Positions 8,418-16,808 are shown, counted from the stretch's first letter. The stretch: DNA of 64,000 nt from Streptomyces sp. V2I9 (GCF_030817475.1 NZ_JAUSZJ010000002.1:2576501-2640500), one strand, 5' to 3'. Numbers and translations: made by a program. Notes: a model not told the origin generated them from the sequence alone.

Positions 8418-9391
8418 CCCTCCACCGGGACGACGCGCGCGAAGCCGCCGTCCACCATCAGGTTCGCCACGGTCTCCAGCTCCGGCGGATTGCCCGCCAG
8501 CCGCTGCAGGAACACGTCGAAGTCCTCACCGCAGGGCAGCAACAGCCGCTCCACACGCTCCTGGACACTCCAACCGTCCCGGTCCCGGGCATCGTCGTAC
8601 GGGCAGAACCACACCGAACCAGGACTCCGACCGCGCACCTTCACCGCCAGAATCCCGCCCTGGACGAACGCCACACCCAGGTAATCCTTCGTGAAGTGAT
8701 CCCGCAGACACTTGTTCACGTACACCAGGTCGTTCATCCCGGCCTCGTCACGCACCGTGAAGAACGGCTGGTCCACCAGCAGCCCCAGCTCCGCGTCCAA
8801 CGCCACGCCCACCGGAGCCGCACCACCCCCCGCCTTCAGGAACGAGCGGTACGCGCCCGGCAGCCGGTACCCGAGATCCTCCTCGACCCCCTGCACCTGC
8901 TGCTCGCTCACCGCGACCGCCCCCTTCGGCAGCCGGAAATGCGCCGGACGGGTCTCCTGCAACGGGCGCGTACCGCGCCGGTCCTGGTCCACGTCCGTAC
9001 CCGCCAGACCGGCGTGATGACGCAGCAGCGCCTTCACTTCCACCGGCACCAGCTCCATCCGGCGGCCACCCGCCACGTGGTGCCACGTCCAGCCGTGCGG
9101 GGTCGCCACCGCGGGAATCGTGTCCCACAGGTCGTGCCCGGCCGCCGCCATCGCCGCGTTCGCCGACACGTAATCGGTCAGACGCAGCTCGTCGATACCG
9201 AAACCCGGAGGCGGATCCGCGATCTCGGCCGCGGCACGCGCGTACGGCGAGAAGACCGGGTGACCGCTCCCGTCCATCCGCACCCCTCCGGGGTGACGGG
9301 ACGCCCGGACCGGGTCCGGGAAGTTCACGACCTGCCCGGTGTAGGCGGCGTTCGGTGGCGCGGCTTGCTGCCCGAGCCGACCTGTCGTCAT
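8414..9391 (-). CDS. WHH-type HNH nuclease domain fused to SUKH immunity domain
   Basis: The protein has 325 residues. Residues about 60-150 carry GWTWHHVAGGRRMELVP followed by a HHAG segment, which fits the WHH family of HNH/Endo VII nucleases found at the C-termini of polymorphic toxins. Residues about 160-320 fit SMI1/KNR4 (SUKH): VQGVEEDLGYRLPGAYRSFL, then GVAFVQGG and PCGEDFDVFL. A nuclease-like domain and its usual antidote type are thus in one chain. Start ATG 9391 is preceded by a purine-rich site; an upstream ATG at 9445 adds unrelated residues. It is first in a two-gene operon with the deaminase protein. Whether the nuclease is active is unknown, but the HH pair is intact. Confidence 0.7.
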   Translation of the reverse strand: MTTGRLGQQAAPPNAAYTGQVVNFPDPVRASRHPGGVRMDGSGHPVFSPYARAAAEIADPPPGFGIDELRLTDYVSANAAMAAAGHDLWDTIPAVATPHGWTWHHVAGGRRMELVPVEVKALLRHHAGLAGTDVDQDRRGTRPLQETRPAHFRLPKGAVAVSEQQVQGVEEDLGYRLPGAYRSFLKAGGGAAPVGVALDAELGLLVDQPFFTVRDEAGMNDLVYVNKCLRDHFTKDYLGVAFVQGGILAVKVRGRSPGSVWFCPYDDARDRDGWSVQERVERLLLPCGEDFDVFLQRLAGNPPELETVANLMVDGGFARVVPVEG

Positions 9392-9627
9392 GGCTGATGC
9401 CCCCTGCTGCGTCCGGTGTTCCGCACAGCCTAAGCGGTGAGGCAACAGGGACCCCCGGCCCCGCCGATACCGTCACGAACGGTCACATCCACATGACGGT
9501 GAGGCGGCGGAACCACCCCTTCCCGCGACACGCGGCCCCGTTTCCCCGACCCAGCTTCCCCACCACCCGGCACATTTGGCAGGCTGTCCCCGCAACTCGG
9601 GGGATTGCAGGGAGGGACGTCAGCACG

Positions 9628-10152
9628 ATGCAAACCGCACAAACCATCACACCAGGGGATCCGCGCCTCAGCTGGAGCAGCACCGAAACCAGCCGAACGC
9701 CCCGACTGGTCCACCGCCGCGACGGGATCCTCCCCGCCGTGGCCGCCGCGCTGTCCGTCCGCGGCGAGACGCTCACCTGCACCGCCGGCAAGGGCGACCA
9801 GCCACCCGTGCTCCACCCGCTCGTCCAGGACTTCCTCGACGCCCTCACCAGCGGCCAGCGCGAACGCTTCACCGGGCGCTGCCCCGAAGCCATACTGCTC
9901 TCCCGCCAGCTCACCGCCGCCGAGAGCGGACGCTCCAAACGCGCCCAGCGAAAACCCCTCACCAACGGGGAAGCACGCCGCGCCCTCAAACACTCACGGA
10001 TCACCGCCCGCCGCATCCGCGAGGACGGCGACCCCCTCCACGGCACCTACGCACCCCCCTGCCGGTCCTGCACCGCCCTCCTGTCCCACTTCGGCGTACG
10101 CCCCGTCGACCTCACCACCACCGGCGCCGCGACCACCGCCGAGAAGGGCTGA
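9628..10152 (+). CDS. YwqJ-type deaminase
   Basis: A 174-residue protein with the zinc-binding signature of the YwqJ branch of the deaminase fold: CPE (CxE instead of HxE) in GRCPEAILLSRQL and PCRSC (PCxxC) in HGTYAPPCRSCTALL. YwqJ-family domains usually form the C-terminal toxic tip of polymorphic toxins and are expected to deaminate nucleobases in nucleic acid or free nucleotides. Here the domain stands alone, without leader or delivery domain. A GGAGG site lies 12 nt before ATG 9628. It is followed by a SUKH-3 gene 10 bp downstream and is divergent from the WHH-SUKH gene. It may be a toxin moiety captured for another use. Confidence 0.75.
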   Translation: MQTAQTITPGDPRLSWSSTETSRTPRLVHRRDGILPAVAAALSVRGETLTCTAGKGDQPPVLHPLVQDFLDALTSGQRERFTGRCPEAILLSRQLTAAESGRSKRAQRKPLTNGEARRALKHSRITARRIREDGDPLHGTYAPPCRSCTALLSHFGVRPVDLTTTGAATTAEKG

Positions 10153-10162
10153 CCGCCCACCC

Positions 10163-10663
10163 ATGCACGACCGCAGGCAGCACACCTCCACCACCCGCTT
10201 CCCCGTCGCCGTCGACGCCGCCCTGCGCGACGCCGGCTGGCAGCCCGGCCGCTGGGACATCCGCCAGGCCGAGGAATGGGCCGACGCCCTGCGCTCCCAC
10301 GCCTCACCGGCCGGCCACCGGCACGCCGTCTTCCCGGCCGCCGTCGAGGCATGGGCGGAGTTCGGCGGCCTCCACCTCACCGCCTCCGCCTCCGGCCGCC
10401 ACATCGCGCCCGCCACCGTCCGCATCGACCCCCTGAGCGGCCTCCACCTCGCCCGCACGCTCGGCGACCTCGGCCGCGCCCTCGAGACGGAGGTCAGCCC
10501 ACTCGGAGCCGAAGGCGACGAACAGGCGGTCCTGGCCATCGACACCGAAGGACGCGTCTACAGCATCGACCACACGGGCGACTGGTTCCTTGGCCAGGAC
10601 ATCGACGAAGCCCTCGCCACCCTGATCACCGGCACCCAGCCGCCCCGCCTGACCTCATCCTGA
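10163..10663 (+). CDS. SUKH-3 family immunity protein
   Basis: A 166-residue protein matching SUKH-3: FPVAVDAALRDAGWQPGR at the N-terminus, then FPAAVEAWAEFGGL, and a C-terminal YSIDHTGDWFLGQDIDEAL. SUKH-3 proteins are typical antidotes encoded next to YwqJ and other deaminase toxins. It starts 10 bp after the YwqJ-type gene, so the two form an effector/immunity-like operon. No membrane segment is visible and the protein is presumably cytosolic. Binding to the neighbouring deaminase is an inference from gene order and family knowledge. Confidence 0.8.
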   Translation: MHDRRQHTSTTRFPVAVDAALRDAGWQPGRWDIRQAEEWADALRSHASPAGHRHAVFPAAVEAWAEFGGLHLTASASGRHIAPATVRIDPLSGLHLARTLGDLGRALETEVSPLGAEGDEQAVLAIDTEGRVYSIDHTGDWFLGQDIDEALATLITGTQPPRLTSS

Positions 10664-10772
10664 CCCCACGGCCCGCCGGCCCACCACGACCGGGCAGCCC
10701 GCACCGACCCTCACGCACCGGACGGACAACACCAGGCCGGCGGCCCCGCCACCCACGACGTCCGGAGGCGGC

Positions 10773-12098
10773 TCAGACCTCACCCGGACCGCACGGAAGC
10801 ACCGCCGACACCCGGAAGCCCCCCGCCTCCGTCGGACCCGACACGAAGACACCCCCCAGCCCCAGCACCCGCTCCCGCATCCCCACCAGCCCGTTCCCCC
10901 CGCTCGGCAGCCCCGCGTCCGCCACCGCCACATCCGACGGACCGTTCTCCACCTGCATGGCGACCTCCGCACCCCGATGCGCGAGCCGCACCCACGTCTT
11001 CGCACCCGCAGCATGCTTGTGCACGTTCGTCAACGCCTCCTGCACCACCCGGAACGCCGTCTGCTCCACCTCCGGCGGATACGGCCTCGCCTCACCGTCC
11101 ACCGACAGCTCGACCACCATCCCCGCCTGCCGCGACTGCGCCACCAGCCCCTCCAGCTCACGCAGGCGGGGCCCCTCCTCCGACGCCACCGTGGCAGCGG
11201 CCTCCGCGGCCGCCTTCCGCACCGACGCCAACGGCACCCCGCCCGCGGCCACCGGCGCCGTCAACGCCTCCCCCGTACGCAGCACCCCGAGCATGTCGCG
11301 CAACTCCGTCAACGCCTGCCGCCCCATGTCCCCCACCAGCGCCGCGTTACGCACCGCCTTCGCCGGGTCCTTCGGCGCGACCGCCTGGAGCGCGGCGGCA
11401 TGCACCACCATCAGACTCACCCGATGGGCGACCACGTCGTGCATCTCCCGCGCGATCCGGGTCCGCTCCTCCGTACGCGCCCACTCGGCCCGCTCCTCGG
11501 CCCGGTCCGCGAGCAGCGACAGCTCCCGCTCCAGCGAATCCGCCCGTTCCCGCAGGCTCTCCATCAGACGGCGCCGGGCCCCTATGTACAGCCCGAACAG
11601 CACGGACGGGGCCGTCAGCCCCACCGCCATGACGACCGACATCAGCGGGACGTACCAGTCCCCCGGACCGAAATCAGCCTGCTCCGCCACGCTCTGCCGC
11701 AGCCGCACGTACGTGACGATGAACGTCCCCACCAGCGCCATCCCCGCCAGCACGACGGTGATCCGGCGCGGCACCTCGGACGCGGCCAGCGTGTACAGGC
11801 CCACCAGGGCCATCAGGAAACCCATCTCGGCGGGCGTCATCGCGATCGTCACGAGCACCACGGCGATCGGCCACCGCCGACGCACCAGCAGCACCGACCC
11901 CGCCAACAGCCCGACCGCCACCCCCACCGGCACCGGCAACCCGGTGTTCCCGGCGAACTCCACCCCCTCCAGGCCACACTCCAGCGCCGAAACCAGCGCC
12001 AGTCCCACGTCCAGGGCGACACTCCGCCGCCGCTCCCACCACCAGTAGCCGCGGGTGGTCGATCCCGCCGCTTCCCGGTCTGCCCCCGTTGCGGTCAT
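10773..12098 (-). CDS. Orphan sensor histidine kinase, NarL/DesK type
   Basis: A 441-residue membrane kinase. About five hydrophobic segments fill residues 25-185. A HisKA_3 dimerisation domain follows with the phosphorylation motif REMHDVVAHRVSLMVVHA, then an HATPase with EALTNVHKHA (N box) and GNGLVGMRERV (G box). Kinases of this type normally phosphorylate LuxR-type regulators, but none is encoded next to it; two orphan LuxR-type regulators occur at 24.7-25.4 and 29.9-30.7 kb. Start ATG 12098 gives a compact N-terminus; an upstream ATG at 12212 adds unlikely residues. The stimulus is unknown; the multi-span input domain suggests a membrane-derived signal. Confidence 0.88.
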   Translation of the reverse strand: MTATGADREAAGSTTRGYWWWERRRSVALDVGLALVSALECGLEGVEFAGNTGLPVPVGVAVGLLAGSVLLVRRRWPIAVVLVTIAMTPAEMGFLMALVGLYTLAASEVPRRITVVLAGMALVGTFIVTYVRLRQSVAEQADFGPGDWYVPLMSVVMAVGLTAPSVLFGLYIGARRRLMESLRERADSLERELSLLADRAEERAEWARTEERTRIAREMHDVVAHRVSLMVVHAAALQAVAPKDPAKAVRNAALVGDMGRQALTELRDMLGVLRTGEALTAPVAAGGVPLASVRKAAAEAAATVASEEGPRLRELEGLVAQSRQAGMVVELSVDGEARPYPPEVEQTAFRVVQEALTNVHKHAAGAKTWVRLAHRGAEVAMQVENGPSDVAVADAGLPSGGNGLVGMRERVLGLGGVFVSGPTEAGGFRVSAVLPCGPGEV

Positions 12099-12254
12099 GG
12101 CATCCAGCCTACGGGCGGACGCACCTCGTTTTCGGGTGACCGGCAACAGCACGTGCCACGTTCGAACAAGCACGAAACACATGCCGATCGCCCGAAATGG
12201 CGAATCGCCCATGCTTTCGACCCGGACGTTCGCATTCCGGACGACGATCCCCGT

Positions 12255-13139
12255 ATGACGGAAACCACAGGCAAGTACGCCGACTTCGAGGGCTTACGCG
12301 CCCGGGCGGTGGCGCTGCGCCAGGAGGGGCTGAGCCGCCGGCAGATCCGCGACCGGCTCCACGTCGACAACAACGACCTCCTCAACCGCCTCCTGCGGGG
12401 CGAACCGGCCCCGGAGTGGACGAGGCGCCCGAACGCCAAGGACGACCTGCGGGCCAAGGCGCGGGAGCTCCGCCTCCAGGGGATGACCTACGACCGGATC
12501 CAGGTGGAGCTGGGGTGCTCGAAGGGGTCGATCTCGCTCTGGGTACGGGACCTGCCGAAGCCGGAACGCAGCCGGACGCGGGAGGAGTCCTCCGCCATCG
12601 GGCGGCGCGGCTGGGAAGCGACCCTCCAGCGGCGGGACGCCGAGCGCCGGGCGGCGAAGCAGAGGGCGGCAGAGGAGATCGGCACCCTGACCGAGCGCGA
12701 GCTCTTCCTGCTGGGCGTCGGCCTCTACTGGGCGGAGGGCTCCAAGTCCAAGCCGTACCGCACCCAGGAGCGGGTCACCTTCGTCAACAGCGACCCCGGC
12801 ATGATCAGGGTCTTCCTCGCCTGGCTGCGGCTCCTGGGAGTGGACGACCAGCACCTTCGCTTCCACGTGCACATCCACGAGTCGGCAGATGTGGCGGGAG
12901 CCGAGCGATTCTGGGCCGAACTCACGGGCGCCGAGTCGGCAGCCTTCGGCAAGACGTCGCTCAAGAAGCACTCCCCGAAGACGAACCGGAGGAACGTCAA
13001 CGAGGACTACCGGGGCTGTCTCGTGGTGCGCGTGCTGAAAAGCGCGGACCTGTACCGTCGCATCGAGGGCTCCTGGTACGGCATAGTGTTGGGTGCTGAT
13101 CCGGCGAACCGACATGATGTCCGGTTCGGTGGGAATTGA
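12255..13139 (+). CDS. HTH protein with LAGLIDADG-like C-terminal region; TTA codon
   Basis: A 294-residue protein with two helix-turn-helix-like units. One is at residues 25-50 (SRRQIRDRLHV), a second at about 75-105 (MTYDRIQVELGCSKGSISLW). A C-terminal domain starting LFLLGVGLYWAEGSK looks like a LAGLIDADG-type helix followed by DNA-binding strands. No nuclease activity can be claimed. Residue 14 is encoded by TTA (12294-12296), the rare Streptomyces codon read by the bldA tRNA, so translation may be developmentally controlled. Its stop codon ends one base before a tRNA gene, so no 3' untranslated region separates them. Confidence 0.7.
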   Translation: MTETTGKYADFEGLRARAVALRQEGLSRRQIRDRLHVDNNDLLNRLLRGEPAPEWTRRPNAKDDLRAKARELRLQGMTYDRIQVELGCSKGSISLWVRDLPKPERSRTREESSAIGRRGWEATLQRRDAERRAAKQRAAEEIGTLTERELFLLGVGLYWAEGSKSKPYRTQERVTFVNSDPGMIRVFLAWLRLLGVDDQHLRFHVHIHESADVAGAERFWAELTGAESAAFGKTSLKKHSPKTNRRNVNEDYRGCLVVRVLKSADLYRRIEGSWYGIVLGADPANRHDVRFGGN

Positions 13140-13212
13140 TCCCCCATGGTGTAATCAGGCAGCACTGCGAGTTTTGGTCTCGTATGTCCAGGTTCAAATC
13201 CTGGTGGGGGAG
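13140..13212 (+). tRNA. tRNA-Gln(UUG)
   Basis: All four arms fold. The acceptor stem is TCCCCCA with TGGGGGA; the D stem is GTGT/GCAC; the anticodon stem is GCGAG/CTCGT around loop TTTTGGT; the T arm is CCAGG-TTCAAAT-CCTGG. Anticodon TTG (13174-13176) reads CAA. CCA is not encoded. The gene begins on the base after the upstream stop codon. Confidence 0.93.
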
Positions 13213-13222
13213 CTCCTGCACG

Positions 13223-13251
13223 CGGGCCCCGACCACACCGGTCGGGGCCCG
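13223..13251 (+). terminator. Terminator after tRNA-Gln
   Basis: Perfect 12-bp inverted repeat (13223-13234 and 13240-13251, loop ACACC) followed by CCCCCGTTT. It lies 10 nt after the tRNA and insulates it from glmU. Confidence 0.8.
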
Positions 13252-13321
13252 CCCCCGTTTCCGGTGGAAACACCCCCGGTATCCTGCGGATGACCACCAC
13301 CCGAAGCCGAAGGGCACATCC

Positions 13322-14764
13322 GTGAGCGCAACCAGCCCGGCAGCCGTCGTCGTCCTCGCAGCGGGTGAGGGCACCCGTATGAAGTCGAAGACCCCCAAGG
13401 TCCTGCACGAGATCTCCGGGCGCTCGCTCGTCGGACATGTCGTCGCCGCCGCCCGTGAGCTGGAACCCCAGCACCTCGTCGTGGTCGTCGGCCACGCCAG
13501 CGAGCAGGTCACCGCGCACCTGAACGCCGGCGAGGCCCCCGTCCGCACCGCCTTCCAGGCCGAGCAGAACGGCACCGGCCACGCCGTCCGCATGGGGCTG
13601 GAGGAGCTCGGCGGGGTCGTCGACGGCACCGTGATCGTCGTCTGCGGCGACACCCCGCTGCTGTCCGGCGAGACGCTCGGCGCCCTCGCCGCGACCCACG
13701 CCGCCGACGCCAACGCGGTCACCGTCCTGAGCGCCGAGGTTCCCGACTCCACCGGTTACGGGCGCATCGTGCGCGACGCGGCCTCCGGCGCGGTCACCGA
13801 GATCGTGGAGCACAAGGACGCCACCGACGAGCAGCGGGCGATCCGGGAGATCAACTCCGGGGTGTTCGCGTTCGACGGGCGGCTGCTGGCCGACGCGCTG
13901 GGCAAGGTGCGCACCGACAACAGCCAGGGCGAGGAGTACCTCACCGACGTGCTCTCGATCCTGCGCGAGGCCGGGCACCGGGTCGGGGCGTGCGTGGCGG
14001 GCGACCACCGCGAGATCCTCGGCATCAACAACCGCCTCCAGCTCTCCGAGGCGCGCCGGCTGCTGAACGAACGGCTGCTGGAGCGGGCGATGCTGGCGGG
14101 CGTGACCGTGGTGGACCCCGCGTCCACGCTGATCGACGCGACGGTGACGTACGAGCGGGACGCGGTCGTGCATCCGGGGACGCAGCTGCTGGGCACCACC
14201 CACCTCGCGGAGGACGCCGAGGTGGGGCCCAACACGCGGCTGAGGGACACGGCGGTCGGGGCCGGGGCGCGCGTGGACAACTCCGTGACGGATTCGGCCG
14301 AGATCGGGCCGGGGGCGTCGGTGGGCCCGTACGCGTATCTGCGGCCGGGGACCCGGCTGGGGACGAAGGCCAAGGCGGGCACGTACGTGGAGATGAAGAA
14401 CGCGACGGTCGGCGAGGGGACGAAGGTCCCCCACCTCAGCTATGTGGGGGACGCGACGATCGGCGACCACACCAACATCGGTGCGGCGAGCGTCTTCGTG
14501 AACTACGACGGGGTGGCCAAGCACCACACGACGATCGGTTCCCACTGCCGTACCGGTTCGGACAATATGTTTGTGGCACCCGTCACGGTCGGGGACGGGG
14601 TCTACACCGCCGCGGGGTCGGTCATCACCAAGGACGTGCCCGCCGGTTCGCTGGCCGTGGCACGGGGCCAGCAGCGGAATATCGAGGGTTGGGTGGCCCG
14701 GAAGCGGCCGGGCAGCGCCGCCGCGCAGGCGGCTCAGGCGTCGGTGCGGGAGACCGACGGGTAA
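13322..14764 (+). CDS. glmU: Bifunctional GlmU (glucosamine-1-P acetyltransferase / GlcNAc-1-P uridyltransferase)
   Basis: A 480-residue cytosolic enzyme making UDP-GlcNAc for peptidoglycan. The N-terminal uridyltransferase shows LAAGEGTRMKSKTPKVLH. The C-terminal half is a left-handed beta-helix of hexapeptide repeats with GTYVEMKNA, HLSYVGDA and IGAASVFVNYDG, the acetyltransferase active-site region. GTG 13322 is chosen because the Rossmann strand begins about eight residues later. A short Ala-rich tail follows the helix. The prs gene is downstream in the same direction, an order conserved in actinobacteria. Confidence 0.97.
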   Translation: MSATSPAAVVVLAAGEGTRMKSKTPKVLHEISGRSLVGHVVAAARELEPQHLVVVVGHASEQVTAHLNAGEAPVRTAFQAEQNGTGHAVRMGLEELGGVVDGTVIVVCGDTPLLSGETLGALAATHAADANAVTVLSAEVPDSTGYGRIVRDAASGAVTEIVEHKDATDEQRAIREINSGVFAFDGRLLADALGKVRTDNSQGEEYLTDVLSILREAGHRVGACVAGDHREILGINNRLQLSEARRLLNERLLERAMLAGVTVVDPASTLIDATVTYERDAVVHPGTQLLGTTHLAEDAEVGPNTRLRDTAVGAGARVDNSVTDSAEIGPGASVGPYAYLRPGTRLGTKAKAGTYVEMKNATVGEGTKVPHLSYVGDATIGDHTNIGAASVFVNYDGVAKHHTTIGSHCRTGSDNMFVAPVTVGDGVYTAAGSVITKDVPAGSLAVARGQQRNIEGWVARKRPGSAAAQAAQASVRETDG

Positions 14765-14890
14765 AGCTGACCGGAAACAGGTGCGCCGGTGACGGCGTAC
14801 CGTGATAGATGCTCACCCCATTTCGGCTGGCTCGTTGCACATCGGGACCTATGCGTGCGGCGCCAGATACACGTCTGAGGAGACTGTGCT

Positions 14891-15868
14891 GTGACCGGGA
14901 TCAAGACGACCGGCGAGAAGAAACTGATGCTCTTCTCCGGCCGCGCCCACCCCGAGCTTGCCGAGGAGGTCGCCCATCAGCTGGGAGTCGGTCTCGTGCC
15001 GACGAAGGCGTTCGATTTCGCCAATGGTGAGATCTATGTGCGGTTCCAGGAGTCGGCCCGTGGCGCGGACTGCTTCCTGATCCAGAGCCACACGGCTCCG
15101 ATCAATAAGTGGATCATGGAGCAGCTGATCATGCTGGACGCGCTGAAGCGCGCGTCGGCCCGTTCGATCACGGTGATCGTGCCGTTCTACGGCTACGCCC
15201 GTCAGGACAAGAAGCACCGGGGCCGTGAGCCGATCTCGGCCCGTCTGGTGGCGGACCTGATGAAGACGGCGGGTGCGGATCGCATTCTCACCGTCGATCT
15301 GCACACGGACCAGATCCAGGGCTTCTTCGACGGCCCGGTGGACCACCTGTTCGCGCTGCCGATCCTGGCGGACTACGTGGGCGCGAAGGTCGATCGCACC
15401 AAGCTGACGGTCGTGTCCCCGGACGCGGGCCGGGTGCGGGTCGCCGACCGCTGGTGCGACCGGCTGGACGCGCCGCTGGCGATCGTGCACAAGCGCCGTG
15501 ACAAGGACGTGCCGAACCAGGTATCCGTCCACGAGGTCGTCGGCAACGTCGAGGGCCGGGTCTGTGTGCTGGTGGACGACATGATCGACACGGGTGGCAC
15601 GATCTGCGCCGCCGCGGACGCCCTGTTCGCGCACGGGGCGGAGGACGTCATCGTGACGGCGACGCACGGGGTGCTGTCGGGTCCGGCGGCGGACCGGCTG
15701 AAGAACTCGAAGGTGAGCGAGTTCGTGTTCACGGACACGCTGCCGACGCCGGGTGAGCTGGAGCTGGACAAGATCACGGTGCTGTCGATCGCGCCGACGA
15801 TCGCGCGTGCGGTGCGTGAGGTGTTCGAGGACGGTTCGGTGACGAGCCTCTTCGAGGAGCAGGGCTGA
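14891..15868 (+). CDS. prs: Ribose-phosphate pyrophosphokinase
   Basis: A 325-residue enzyme that makes PRPP from ribose-5-phosphate and ATP for nucleotide, His and Trp synthesis. Motifs: the flexible-loop region YARQDKKHRGREPISARL, the metal-binding DLHTDQIQGFF, and the PRPP-binding loop VLVDDMIDTGGTI. GTG 14891 has a GAGGAG site 8 nt upstream. The 126-bp gap from glmU has no obvious terminator, so co-transcription is possible. Confidence 0.97.
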   Translation: MTGIKTTGEKKLMLFSGRAHPELAEEVAHQLGVGLVPTKAFDFANGEIYVRFQESARGADCFLIQSHTAPINKWIMEQLIMLDALKRASARSITVIVPFYGYARQDKKHRGREPISARLVADLMKTAGADRILTVDLHTDQIQGFFDGPVDHLFALPILADYVGAKVDRTKLTVVSPDAGRVRVADRWCDRLDAPLAIVHKRRDKDVPNQVSVHEVVGNVEGRVCVLVDDMIDTGGTICAAADALFAHGAEDVIVTATHGVLSGPAADRLKNSKVSEFVFTDTLPTPGELELDKITVLSIAPTIARAVREVFEDGSVTSLFEEQG

Positions 15869-15900
15869 CCGGAGGACTGATCGCCTTCGGTTGATCCACT

Positions 15901-15971
15901 TTGGGGTGCGGCCTCCCCGCCGGGTAGACTCAGCGAGTTGCTCGGCGAGGGAGGCCGTACCTGTGTACGGC
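15901..15971 (+). promoter_or_regulatory. Probable rplY promoter and leader hairpin
   Basis: TTGGGG (15901-15906) and TAGACT (15925-15930), separated by 18 nt, resemble a vegetative sigma-70-type promoter. Transcription would begin near 15937 and give a leader of about 135 nt. A perfect 7-bp hairpin (15954-15960 with 15965-15971) lies near its 5' end. Ribosomal-protein leaders often carry autoregulatory structure, but none is proven here. Confidence 0.5.
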
Positions 15972-16074
15972 GGTCCGTTATCGACGCGCTCTTCGTAGCA
16001 GGCCTGTCGTGGGCCGGGTGACCGTTCGTGTTCCGTCTTCCGACGGCTCACCCCATCTGACGAGGAGTGCAACC

Positions 16075-16665
16075 ATGGCTGAGATCAAGCTCGCCACCGA
16101 GGTCCGTACCGAGTTCGGCAAGGGCGCCGCCCGTCGTGTCCGTCGCGCCGACCGGGTTCCCGGTGTCGTCTACGGTCACGGCGCCGAGCCGGTCCACGTC
16201 ACGCTGCCGGGTCACGACCTGCTGCTCGCGCTGCGTACGGCCAACGTGCTGATCGGTCTGGAGATCGACGGCAAGGACGCGCTGGTCATCCCGAAGGCCG
16301 TGCAGCGTCACCCCCTCAAGGGCACCATCGAGCACGTCGACCTGCTGACCGTGAAGCGCGGCGAGAAGGTCGAGGTCGAGATCGCGGTGCACGCCGAGGG
16401 CGACCTGGCGCCGGGCGCCAACCTGCTGGAGTTCGTCCAGAACACGCTGCTGGTCGAGGCCGAGGCCACCCACATCCCCGAGTCCGTGACGGTCTCCGTC
16501 GCGGGTCTGGACGCCGGTGACTCGATTCTCGCCAAGGACATCGCGCTGCCCAAGGGTTCCGTCCTGGCCGGTGACGAGGACGCCATCGTGATCCAGGTCG
16601 TCGCCGCGCAGGCCGAGGAGCCGGCCGCGGGCGAGGCCGCCGAGGGCGAGAGCACCGAGGCCTGA
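16075..16665 (+). CDS. rplY: Ribosomal protein bL25 (Ctc form)
   Basis: A 196-residue long form of bL25 with two domains. The N-terminal 5S rRNA-binding domain (about 1-95) shows LATEVRTEFGKGAARRVRR and GVVYGHG. The TL5/Ctc C-terminal domain (about 96-185) shows LLEFVQNTLLVEA and IPESVTVSVAGL. The acidic tail ends in repeated Glu/Ala. ATG 16075 has a GAGGAG site 8 nt upstream. It is placed between prs and pth, as usual in actinobacteria. It stabilises 5S rRNA in the large subunit and may take part in stress translation. Confidence 0.96.
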   Translation: MAEIKLATEVRTEFGKGAARRVRRADRVPGVVYGHGAEPVHVTLPGHDLLLALRTANVLIGLEIDGKDALVIPKAVQRHPLKGTIEHVDLLTVKRGEKVEVEIAVHAEGDLAPGANLLEFVQNTLLVEAEATHIPESVTVSVAGLDAGDSILAKDIALPKGSVLAGDEDAIVIQVVAAQAEEPAAGEAAEGESTEA

Positions 16666-16725
16666 GCCTCTCCCCTCTCCGTCGTGCCGGCTCCGGCCGC
16701 GTGACGTGTTCCACCTGCTTGACCG

Positions 16726-16763
16726 ACGGGGTGGTGGCTCCCTTCCGGGAGCCGCCGCCCCGT
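16726..16763 (+). terminator. Terminator after rplY
   Basis: A 17-bp stem with two G-U pairs (16726-16742 with 16747-16763) around a TTCC tetraloop, ending in CGTT. It lies 61 nt after the rplY stop and suggests pth has its own promoter. Confidence 0.85.
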
Positions 16764-16808
16764 TCGCCTGCTGTCCCGCTTGTACGCGTATGAGGAGACC
16801 GAGCGCTG

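Noticed and set aside
13140..13212. tRNA-Gln as an attachment site of an integrated element
   Set aside because: I saw no second copy of the tRNA 3' end and no integrase nearby.
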